Positions 24,893 to 32,033 of a DNA stretch of 64,000 nucleotides are shown piece after piece. A program made the translations under genes and the position numbers. The DNA comes from JAYRSJ01 sp041920215 (GTDB lineage Bacteria > Pseudomonadota > Gammaproteobacteria > Burkholderiales > Burkholderiaceae_C). A model generated the notes under the pieces. That model was not told the DNA's origin. It was given only the letters and a program-made list of their open reading frames with translations, and made no database searches. The number at the start of each line of letters is the position of its first letter. Position 1 is the stretch's first letter. Location of the stretch: the NCBI GenBank assembly GCA_041920215.1, contig JAYRSJ010000005.1, positions 62,001 to 126,000 on the forward strand, written 5' to 3'.

Positions 24893-25684
24893 TCAATAGT
24901 AGTTGCCGACCAGGGACAGCAGCTCGATCACCAGCACCACCGCCAGCAGACGGGCCAGCCGGGCCACGTCGGCGCCGGGGCCGCTGTCGCGGCGCCCCGG
25001 CTGCAGCGGGATGATGGCCACCGCCAGGGCCAGACCCAGGGTCTTCAGGCAGAAGATCAGTACCGCCACCGGGCCGAAGACATGGCCGACCGCGCGGGTG
25101 AAGCCGGGCAGGGCCCAGGCGTTGAAGCCATGGGCCGAGAGGTAGCTCAGCACCAGGGTGATCAGCACGCTCAGCGCGGTCAACGTCAGCGCGGCAAAGA
25201 CGCCCGCCAGCACCTGGGGCAGCACCTGGTCGCGCATGGTGTCCAGCCCCTGGGCCAGCAGGGCCCGTTGGTGGGAAGGATCGCGGCGCAGCGCGCGGAT
25301 GGCCTCGCCGGCCGGCAGCGTATAGCGCACCGCCGCGAACAGGGTGGCCGAGAGCGGGATCAGCTCCAGCACCAGCGTGCGCACCAGCATGTCCAGCGCG
25401 TACTGCGTCAGGCCGTAGCTCTGCGCGGTGCTCAGCACGATGCGTATCACCACCAGGGCCACCAGGGCGATGCCCAGGCAGTAGCTGCTCAGCATGGGTA
25501 CGGTGGCGCGGTAGAGGGTCTCCAGCATCAGGCGGCGCTGGCTGGCGCGCCAGCTGGAGGGCGTGAGGGCCAGCACCAGCAACTCGGCGCCGAAGATCAG
25601 CAGCGACCACCAGCCGCGCAGCCAGGGCCAGATCGCGGCCAGGCCCTGGCGCTGCGGGTCGGTGTCGGACTTGGCGCTGGACAT
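24893..25684 (-). CDS. MlaE-family ABC transporter permease
   Basis: A 263-residue inner-membrane permease of the MlaE/YrbE family. It has five or so hydrophobic segments and the conserved cytoplasmic motif that contacts the ATPase: EAIRALRRDPSHQRALLAQG... in place of the usual 'EIDAL.vmG.dP...L..P'. The changed motif suggests a divergent member. It is expected to work with an MlaF-type ATPase and an MCE ring to move phospholipid or another lipid. No ATPase gene is in this operon or window, so the ATPase must come from elsewhere. Start: ATG at 25684. A longer frame upstream is unsupported. Upstream (25685-25819) is a short promoter region. Confidence 0.78.
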   Translation of the reverse strand: MSSAKSDTDPQRQGLAAIWPWLRGWWSLLIFGAELLVLALTPSSWRASQRRLMLETLYRATVPMLSSYCLGIALVALVVIRIVLSTAQSYGLTQYALDMLVRTLVLELIPLSATLFAAVRYTLPAGEAIRALRRDPSHQRALLAQGLDTMRDQVLPQVLAGVFAALTLTALSVLITLVLSYLSAHGFNAWALPGFTRAVGHVFGPVAVLIFCLKTLGLALAVAIIPLQPGRRDSGPGADVARLARLLAVVLVIELLSLVGNYY

Positions 25685-25819
25685 GGTGCTGGCATTGTGC
25701 CGCCGCCGGCCGCCCTTGTGCAGGATGGGCGGGCCGGAAATGAAACAGGCCGCTGGGGTGCCTGCGGCCTGTGTTGCCAAGCGTGTTGCCAGGAGGCCCT
25801 GCTGCGCGGGCTCCGGGGC

Positions 25820-25833
25820 GGGGTCAGGCCTTG
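25820..25833 (+). repeat. GGGGTCAGGYCTTG word, copy 1 (over PEP-CTERM gene stop)
   Basis: GGGGTCAGGCCTTG. The TCA inside it (25824-25826) is the stop codon of the minus-strand PEP-CTERM gene. Similar words occur at 26928, 54529, 55502 and 56210; see findings. Confidence 0.5.
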
Positions 25834-26579
25834 CGGCGGCGTGCCAGCCAGCCCATCAGGCCCAGGCCGGCCAGCATCAGCGCATAGCTCTGGGGCTCGG
25901 GCACCGGGCTGGCGACCAGGGCCTGGCTGAAGGCGCTGATGTTGACGCTCATGCTGCTGTTGCTGTTGTTGGCCAGCGCGGCGCTGAGGCCCTGGCTGCT
26001 GCTGGCGTTCAGCACGGTATTGCCGGCGTTGACATTGAGAAAGGCCTCGCTGCCCAGGATCACGCCATCGCCATAGCTGTAGAAGCCCAGGCGGCTGTTG
26101 GACAGCGCGTACTCGCCCATACCCAGTTGCGCGGCGCTGGCGCTGCCGCTGGCATCACCGGTGACCAGCAGCAGGGTCCTGGCGCTGAAGCTCACGCCGA
26201 AGGACAGGGCCGCATTGGCGAAGCCGCCGCCGCCCTGGCTGCTGGCCTGGGCGGTCAGCGCGAAGCTGGCCAGATCGACGACGCCGGCCAGGCTGGCACC
26301 GACCTGGGTCGACCCCAGGCTCAGGCCCACCGAGGCAGGCACCTGGCCCCACAGGCCCTGGCTGCTGCCGCCGTCCAGGCTGGCATAGACCTGGGCGCCA
26401 TCGGCCGGATTGCTCAGCAGCGCGAAGGAGGGGGCGATGCCGTCCGTGGGGTCCAGATCAAAGACCCACAGCTTCAGATTGCTGAGGCTGGTCTGAGCCG
26501 TCGTGAGGGCCTGGGCCTGGGCGGCGGCCAGGCTCAGCAGGGCGGCGGCGAGGGTGGCGCCTAGGCGTTGAACGGTCAT
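25824..26579 (-). CDS. PEP-CTERM sorting-domain protein
   Basis: A 251-residue secreted protein with a signal peptide (LGATLAAALLSLAAAQAQA) and a C-terminal PEP-CTERM tail: the VPEP motif, a hydrophobic stretch (SYALMLAGLGLMGWLA) and a short Arg/Lys end (RRRKA). PEP-CTERM proteins are processed by an exosortase and exported, often with exopolysaccharide. The body (about 30-215) is Ser/Gly/Asn-rich with beta-strand character, and no enzyme motif is seen. No exosortase gene is in this window. Start: ATG at 26579 with agga ten bases upstream. Its stop codon lies within the GGGGTCAGG-type word listed separately. Confidence 0.88.
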   Translation of the reverse strand: MTVQRLGATLAAALLSLAAAQAQALTTAQTSLSNLKLWVFDLDPTDGIAPSFALLSNPADGAQVYASLDGGSSQGLWGQVPASVGLSLGSTQVGASLAGVVDLASFALTAQASSQGGGGFANAALSFGVSFSARTLLLVTGDASGSASAAQLGMGEYALSNSRLGFYSYGDGVILGSEAFLNVNAGNTVLNASSSQGLSAALANNSNSSMSVNISAFSQALVASPVPEPQSYALMLAGLGLMGWLARRRKA

Positions 26580-26710
26580 GCGGGATCCTGATGGGGTCGG
26601 TACTGAAAAGGGGCTGGATACAGCTGACCGCACTGTATGCGAGCGCCCGTGCCCGCTGCCGAAGCCAAGCGCTGCAAACCGCCGGCCACCCCCTGGGCGG
26701 GGGAGGGGAT

Positions 26711-26950
26711 TTACCCGAGGTCGGCGGCGCTGCCCGCCCCGCTGCCTGCCTGAGCGTCCAGCTCGCGCAGGCAGGCCAGGCACAGGCAGCCGGCGTACTG
26801 CCGGGCCAGCTCCGCCACCAGCGCGGGCGGCAGGCGCAGCGCGAAACAGTCGCAGCGCGCCTCGCGGGCGCCGCAGTGGAAGCTGCCGCCGCAGCGCGGG
26901 CAGGCGGCGTTGTCGGCCGCCGCGGGCGGGGTCAGGTCTTGTCCGCTCAT
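26711..26950 (-). CDS. cysteine-rich CWC-type zinc-ribbon protein
   Basis: A 79-residue protein. The Cys pattern ACPRCGGSFHCG...CDCF...GCLCLACL is that of the small cysteine-rich CWC family, which should bind a metal, probably zinc; the role is unknown. It begins inside the stop of the malonyl-CoA synthetase gene (ATGA at 26947-26950), so it is translationally coupled to it. Residues 3-8 (GQDLTP) are encoded by a copy of the GGGGTCAGG-type word in reverse orientation, suggesting its N-terminus was shaped by insertion of that element. 26580-26710 downstream holds nothing I can name. Confidence 0.72.
   Translation of the reverse strand: MSGQDLTPPAAADNAACPRCGGSFHCGAREARCDCFALRLPPALVAELARQYAGCLCLACLRELDAQAGSGAGSAADLG
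26928..26941 (+). repeat. GGGGTCAGGYCTTG word, copy 2 (inside CWC gene start)
   Basis: GGGGTCAGGTCTTG. On the minus strand it encodes the first codons after the ATG of the CWC gene (..QDLTP..). Confidence 0.5.
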
Positions 26951-28521
26951 CGCTTGAACAGGTCCTGATGCTGCTCGCGCAGCAGCTTCTTCTGTACCTT
27001 GCCCATGGTGTTGCGCGGCAGCTCGGCCAGCAGGAAGAGCTGCTTGGGCACCTTGAAGTTGGCGATGCGGCCCTTGAGCTGGGCGATCAGCGCCTCGGGC
27101 TCCAGCCGGGCGCCGGGCTTGGGCACGACGCAGGCGATCACCCCCTCGCCGAAGTCCGGATGCGGCACGCCCACCACCGCCGATTCGGCCACGCCCTCCA
27201 TCTCGTTGATGAAGCCCTCGACCTCGGCCGGGTAGACGTTGTAGCCGCCGCTGATGATCAGGTCCTTGCTGCGACCGACGATGCTCAGATAGCCCTGGGC
27301 ATCGAGGCTGCCGACATCGCCGGTCTTGAACCAGCCGTCGGCGCTGAACTCCTCGGCCGTCTTCTCGGGCATGCGCCAGTAGCCGGCAAAGACATTCGGG
27401 CCGCGCACCTGGATATGGCCGATCTCGCCGGCTGCGCAGGGCCGGCCCTGATCGTCCTGCACCCTGATGCCCACGCCCGGCAGCGCCGGACCCACGGTGC
27501 CGCCGCGGCGCTCGCCGTCGACGGCGCGGCAGGGGTTGGAGCTCAGCATGATGGTCTCGCTCATGCCGTAGCGCTCCAGGATGGTGTGGCCGCTGCGCTG
27601 CTGCCAGTCGCGGAAGGTCTCCAGCAGCAGCGGCGCCGAGCCGCTGATGAACAGCCGCATCGTGGCGCAGGCGGCCGGGGTCAGGGCGGGCTCGGCCAGC
27701 ATGCGCACATAGAGGGTGGGTACGCCCATGAAGACGCTGGCATCCTTGAAGCGGGCGATCACCGCGCGTGGCTCGAAGCGGCTGAACCAGATCATCTTGC
27801 TGCCGTTGAGCAGGGCGCCGTGCGAGGCGACGAAGAGGCCGTGCACATGGAAGATGGGCAGCGCGTGGATCAGCACATCGTCGGGCCGCCAGTCCCAGAA
27901 ATCCTGCAGCACCCGGGCATTGCTGAGCATATTGCCGTGGCTCAGCATCGCCCCCTTGCTGCGGCCGGTCGTGCCGCTGGTGTAGAGGATGGCGGCCAGC
28001 TCGTCGGCCCGCCGCGGCGCCACCGCATGGCTGCGGCTGTGCGCCGCGGCCCGGTCCAGCAGGGTGCCGCTGCGGTCCTCGTTGAGGGTGAAGACATAGC
28101 GGCAACCGGCCTGGAAACCCAGCTTGCTGACCCAGCCGAACTGGCGGCTGGGACAGACCAGCACGGCCGGCTCGGCATTGGCGATGAAATAGGCCAGCTC
28201 GCTGCTCTGGTAGGCGGTGTTCAGCGGCAGATAGACATAGCCGGCCCGCAGCACCGCCAGATAGAGCATCAGGGCCTCGACGCTTTTTTCGGTCTGCACC
28301 GCGATGCGGCTGCCGGGCGGCAGCTCCAGGCTCTGCAGCAGATTGGCCAGCATGGCCGTGCCCTCGTCGAGGTCGCGCCAGCTGTAGAAGCGCGGCTGGC
28401 CCTCGGGCGCGTCGGCCAGCTCGATCGCGCAGCGGTCGAGGTCGGCGGGGAAGCCGGCGCGCAGCGCGGCGTACAGATTGGCGTTGGTCTCGGCAGGGCG
28501 GGCTTTGGCGGTGTTCATCAT
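26947..28521 (-). CDS. matB: malonyl-CoA synthetase (AMP-forming acyl-CoA ligase)
   Basis: A 524-residue member of the ANL adenylating superfamily that would join malonate and CoA using ATP. Core motifs: the P-loop-like YTSGTTGRSKGAMLSHGN, the A5 region YGMSE, the A7/A8 segment GWFKTGDVG...IVGRSKDLIISGGYNVYP, and the catalytic Lys in MGKVQKK near the end. The sequence ALPIFHVHGLFVA is typical of MatB rather than of acetyl-CoA or long-chain ligases. A Bug-type solute receptor gene ends only 4 bases upstream, pointing to uptake and activation of a dicarboxylate such as malonate; no malonyl-CoA decarboxylase is nearby. Start: first of two ATGs at 28521; a Shine-Dalgarno is weak and coupling is likely. 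Confidence 0.87.
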   Translation of the reverse strand: MMNTAKARPAETNANLYAALRAGFPADLDRCAIELADAPEGQPRFYSWRDLDEGTAMLANLLQSLELPPGSRIAVQTEKSVEALMLYLAVLRAGYVYLPLNTAYQSSELAYFIANAEPAVLVCPSRQFGWVSKLGFQAGCRYVFTLNEDRSGTLLDRAAAHSRSHAVAPRRADELAAILYTSGTTGRSKGAMLSHGNMLSNARVLQDFWDWRPDDVLIHALPIFHVHGLFVASHGALLNGSKMIWFSRFEPRAVIARFKDASVFMGVPTLYVRMLAEPALTPAACATMRLFISGSAPLLLETFRDWQQRSGHTILERYGMSETIMLSSNPCRAVDGERRGGTVGPALPGVGIRVQDDQGRPCAAGEIGHIQVRGPNVFAGYWRMPEKTAEEFSADGWFKTGDVGSLDAQGYLSIVGRSKDLIISGGYNVYPAEVEGFINEMEGVAESAVVGVPHPDFGEGVIACVVPKPGARLEPEALIAQLKGRIANFKVPKQLFLLAELPRNTMGKVQKKLLREQHQDLFKR

Positions 28522-28525
28522 CGTG

Positions 28526-29509
28526 TCAATCGAGCTTGGCCCCCGAATTCTTCACCACTTCGGCCCAGCGCTTGATTTCGCCGCTGACGAACTGGCCGAA
28601 GGCCTCGCCGTAGAGATTGGGCGTCTCGGCGCCCAGGCCGGTCCAGATGGCCTTCAGATCGTCCTGGGCCATGGCCTTCTTCAGCTCGGCCTGCATGGCC
28701 GCCACCGCCTCCCTGGGCGTGCCCTTGGGCGCCCACAGCCCGTACCAGGTGGCGACCTGGTAGCTGGGCACGCCGCCCTCGGTGCTGGTGGGCACATCGG
28801 GGAAGCCGGGGGCGCGCTTGGCCGAGGCCACCGCCACCGCCTTGATGCGACCGCCCTTGATATGGGCGGCGCTGGAGCCCAGACCGTCGAACATCAGGTC
28901 CACCTGGCCGGCGATCAGGTCCTGCAGCGCCGGGCCGGCGCCGCGGTAGGGGATATGGGTGATGAAGGTCCGGGTCTGCAGCTTGAACAGCTCACCGGCC
29001 AGATGATGGGAGGTGCCGTTGCCGGCCGAGCCGTAGTTGAGCTTGGCGGGGTTCTTGCGGATGAAGGCCAGCAGCCCGGGCAGATCGGTGGCCGGCACCT
29101 TGCCAGGATTCACGACGATGACCTGGGGCACGCTGGAGACCAGGGCCACCGGCACGAAGTCCTGCTCCAGCCGGTAGTCCAGCTTGGGATAGATGCTGGG
29201 CGCAATCGCATGGTGGACCGCGCCCATGAAGAAGGTGTAGCCGTCCGGCGCGGCCTTGGCGGCCAGGCTGGCGCCCACCGTGCCGCCGGCACCGCCCTTG
29301 TTGTCGATCAGGAACTGCTTGCCGGTGGCCTTGCTGAGCGCGGCGGTCAGCGGGCGGGCAAAGGCATCGGTGCCGCCACCGGCCGGAAAGGGCACGACCA
29401 GGGTGACCGGCCGGGCGGGCCAGGCCTGGGCCTGGGCCAGGGTCGGGCTGCCGGCCAGGCAGCTCAGCGCGAGGCCGGCCAATAGGGTCAGGCGTGAACG
29501 GTGGGGCAT
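28526..29509 (-). CDS. Bug-family tripartite tricarboxylate transporter receptor
   Basis: A 327-residue periplasmic binding protein of the Bug (TctC) family, which is greatly expanded in Burkholderiales. A signal peptide ends at AQAQA. The mature start PARPVTLVVPFPAGGGTDAF is the family hallmark, and KAAPDGYTFFMG...VNPGKVPATDL follows the expected order. Such receptors bind small carboxylates for a TctAB-type transporter; none is in the window, so this may be an orphan receptor. It is the first gene of an operon with matB (4-base gap), and malonate or a relative is the reasonable ligand guess. Start: ATG at 29509 with ggag about 13 bases upstream. Confidence 0.88.
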   Translation of the reverse strand: MPHRSRLTLLAGLALSCLAGSPTLAQAQAWPARPVTLVVPFPAGGGTDAFARPLTAALSKATGKQFLIDNKGGAGGTVGASLAAKAAPDGYTFFMGAVHHAIAPSIYPKLDYRLEQDFVPVALVSSVPQVIVVNPGKVPATDLPGLLAFIRKNPAKLNYGSAGNGTSHHLAGELFKLQTRTFITHIPYRGAGPALQDLIAGQVDLMFDGLGSSAAHIKGGRIKAVAVASAKRAPGFPDVPTSTEGGVPSYQVATWYGLWAPKGTPREAVAAMQAELKKAMAQDDLKAIWTGLGAETPNLYGEAFGQFVSGEIKRWAEVVKNSGAKLD

Positions 29510-29760
29510 ATCGGGTGTCTCCGTTGTGGGGTTCGCGGCGTCGCGGCTGGGGATTGCGGTGGGGCCGGCGCCGGTCTGGCGCATATTCGGGCAGCGCCCG
29601 CCCCGGGTGCATCCGGGTTGACCCTGGCGCCGGCCGGCGGGCTTTCAGTCTGCGCACAAGTGGGCGGATCAGCGCCGGTCTCAAGCTGGATCAAGGCCGG
29701 GCCCGGCCGCATCGCGTATCGTCCGGCCATCCCCTGCCCGCGCTGCTGCGCCCGCTGCCC

Positions 29761-31290
29761 ATGCCGCCCACCGACGACCTCGCCGCCGATTCCCTGCCCG
29801 AGCCCGGCAGCAGCCACCGCGCCTTGTCGGCGGTGGCGCTGGACGAGGAGGGCTTCAGCGCCGCGCCGGTGCTCAGCCTGCTGCAGCGTGGGCCGGTCAC
29901 GCTGGCGGCAGCCTCGACGGTGCAGCAGGCCGCGCAGCGCATGCGGGCGGCCGGCGTCTCATCGCTGCTGATCACCGAGGGCGAGGACGGCGCCGGCCAG
30001 CTGCTGGGCGTGCTGACCGACCGCGATCTGCGCAGCCGGGTGCTGGCCGAGGGCCTGCCGGTCTCCACCCCGGTGCTGCAGGTGGCGACCCGCGAGCTGC
30101 GCACTGTGGGCGCCAGCGCCTCGGTCTTCGAGCTGATGCATCTGATGGCGCGCCATGGCATCCACCATGTGCCGGTGCTGGACGAGGCCAACGGCCGGCC
30201 GCTGGGCGTGGTCAGCGCCAACCGGCTCAACGAGCTGCATGCCAGCTCGCCACTGAGCCTGGCGCGACGCATCCACCAGCAGAGCGGGCTGGAGGGCCTG
30301 GTCGAGATCGCCGGCCAGCTGGGCCGGCTGCAGCGCCAGCTGGCCCAGGTGCCGGTCAGCGCCCATGCCACCGGCCGCATCATCAGCGCCATCACCGACG
30401 CGATCACCGTGCGCCTGATCGAGCTGGCCCAGGCCCAGCTGGGGCCGGCGCCGCTGGGTTTTTGCTGGGTGGCGGCGGGCTCGCAGGCGCGCATGGAGCA
30501 GACCGCCCGCACCGACCAGGACAACTGCCTGCTGCTGGACGATGCCTTTGACGAGGCGCGGCATGGTGCCTATTTCGAGGCCCTGGCCCGCTTTGTCTGC
30601 GACGGGCTCAATGCCTGCGGCTATGTCTACTGCCCCGGCGAGATGATGGCCCAGACCCCGGCCTGGCGACAGCCGCTGCGCGAGTGGATCGCCTACTTCG
30701 ATCGCTGGACCCGTCAGCCCGAGCCCAAGGCCCTGATGCTGACCTGTGTGTTCTTCGATCAGCGCGCGGTGCATGGCGACGCACAGCTGCTGCAGACGCT
30801 GCGCAGCGAGGTGCTGGCACGCACCCACGGCAATAGCATCTTCCTGGCGCTGATGGCGCAGAACGCGCTGAGCCATGAGCCAGCCCTGGGCCTGTTCAGC
30901 CGGCTCAGCCCCAGCCGCAGCGGCGAGCATGCCGGCAGCATAGACCTGAAGCACAAGGGCATCGTGCCCATCGTCGATCTGGCACGGGTCTATGCGCTGG
31001 CGGCCGGCATCGCCGCGGTGGGCACGCAGGAGCGCCTGCTGGCGGTGGGCCAGGGCGGCGAGATCAGCGCCGCCAGCGCCGGCGAGCTGCGCCAGGCCCT
31101 GGAGTTCATCGCCAGCCTGCGCCTGCACCACCAGGCCCGCCAGCTGGCGGCCGGCCAGACGCCGGACAACCACCTGCGCCCCGACGAGGAGCTCAGCCAT
31201 TTCGAGCGCCGCCAGCTGGTCGAGGCCTTCGGCATCGTGCAGACCCTGCAGAAGGTGCTGGGCCAACGCTACGCGGCCGGCCGCTTCTGA
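29761..31290 (+). CDS. CBS-domain / DUF294 nucleotidyltransferase-like signalling protein
   Basis: A 509-residue cytoplasmic protein. Two CBS repeats occupy about residues 35-165 (QQAAQRMRAAGVSSLLITEG; ELMHLMARHGIHHVPVLDEA), likely binding an adenyl nucleotide. The C-terminal half is the DUF294 nucleotidyltransferase-like domain with GSQARMEQTARTDQDN, the GS...D-x-D pattern of the Pol-beta fold. Many relatives also carry an N-terminal cyclic-nucleotide domain, absent here. In other proteobacteria this protein travels with acetate-permease/sensor-kinase and exonuclease genes, as it does here (that gene lies just downstream on the other strand). Start: ATG at 29761; 29510-29760 is the divergent promoter region with the Bug gene and shows no clear site. 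Confidence 0.82.
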   Translation: MPPTDDLAADSLPEPGSSHRALSAVALDEEGFSAAPVLSLLQRGPVTLAAASTVQQAAQRMRAAGVSSLLITEGEDGAGQLLGVLTDRDLRSRVLAEGLPVSTPVLQVATRELRTVGASASVFELMHLMARHGIHHVPVLDEANGRPLGVVSANRLNELHASSPLSLARRIHQQSGLEGLVEIAGQLGRLQRQLAQVPVSAHATGRIISAITDAITVRLIELAQAQLGPAPLGFCWVAAGSQARMEQTARTDQDNCLLLDDAFDEARHGAYFEALARFVCDGLNACGYVYCPGEMMAQTPAWRQPLREWIAYFDRWTRQPEPKALMLTCVFFDQRAVHGDAQLLQTLRSEVLARTHGNSIFLALMAQNALSHEPALGLFSRLSPSRSGEHAGSIDLKHKGIVPIVDLARVYALAAGIAAVGTQERLLAVGQGGEISAASAGELRQALEFIASLRLHHQARQLAAGQTPDNHLRPDEELSHFERRQLVEAFGIVQTLQKVLGQRYAAGRF

Positions 31291-31433
31291 GCCCTTGACC
31301 GGCGCCGCCACATCCTGTGACATAGGCGTGGCCAGTTCCCCCATCGGTGGGAGAGCCAGAGCGGGCTGGGGACGCAATAGTTGAGGCCGGCCTGCGGGCC
31401 ACCCTTCCTTGAACTCTCTGCCGCCTCAACGCC

Positions 31434-32033
31434 ATGGCCCATCGAAGCTATCTCTACGCCAGCGATCTGGTGCCGCGCCTCGACAATATCGGCCGCGCCC
31501 GCCGCATCGCCGGTCTGGCCGAATGCAACGAGTCGATACCCGTGCTGATGCGCGTCCTTGTGTCGGGCTCACCCCAGCTCTGCCTGTCCAATATCTGGCG
31601 CTACCGCTCGGCGCTGGACGGTCCGGCGGAGCCGATCGCGATCAGCGCCCGCTTTGTGGACGGCCTGGCCAATCTGCACCGGCTGCGCGCCAAGCTGAAC
31701 CATCCCGGCGCGCTGGCCCAGATCGACGAGGCGTTGGCCTTTCTCAGCGATCCGGGCAATCGCGACGAGTACCTGCTGCTGGAGCTGGCCGAGGTGCTGT
31801 CCCTGCTGGACGAGCACGAGGCGCCGCGCGGCAAGCTGCCGGCCAAGGCCGCCAGTGTTTGCGCCGAGCTGCAGGGCGATCCCGAGCCCGTGCTGCAGGC
31901 CCTGGCCGAGGCGCTCAATGCGCTGCCGCGCAGCGCCGAGCCCGAGCTGGACCGCCTGCAGACCGGCGCGCTGCTGGGCCACTGCGTCTGGTCCAGCGTG
32001 CTCTACCACACGCCCAGCACCAGCGGGGCCTGA
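31434..32033 (+). CDS. conserved hypothetical protein
   Basis: A 199-residue soluble protein opening MAHRSYLYASDLVPRLD. Its body is mostly helical, Leu- and Ala-rich, with acidic stretches (IDEALAFLSDPGNRDEYLLL). No motif or membrane segment is seen, and I do not recognise the family. It is on the same strand as the CBS-DUF294 gene (143 bases after it). Its TGA stop at 32031-32033 abuts directly the stop of the convergent exonuclease gene, forming TGATCA. Start: ATG at 31434. Good codon bias across the frame supports it as real. Confidence 0.6.
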   Translation: MAHRSYLYASDLVPRLDNIGRARRIAGLAECNESIPVLMRVLVSGSPQLCLSNIWRYRSALDGPAEPIAISARFVDGLANLHRLRAKLNHPGALAQIDEALAFLSDPGNRDEYLLLELAEVLSLLDEHEAPRGKLPAKAASVCAELQGDPEPVLQALAEALNALPRSAEPELDRLQTGALLGHCVWSSVLYHTPSTSGA

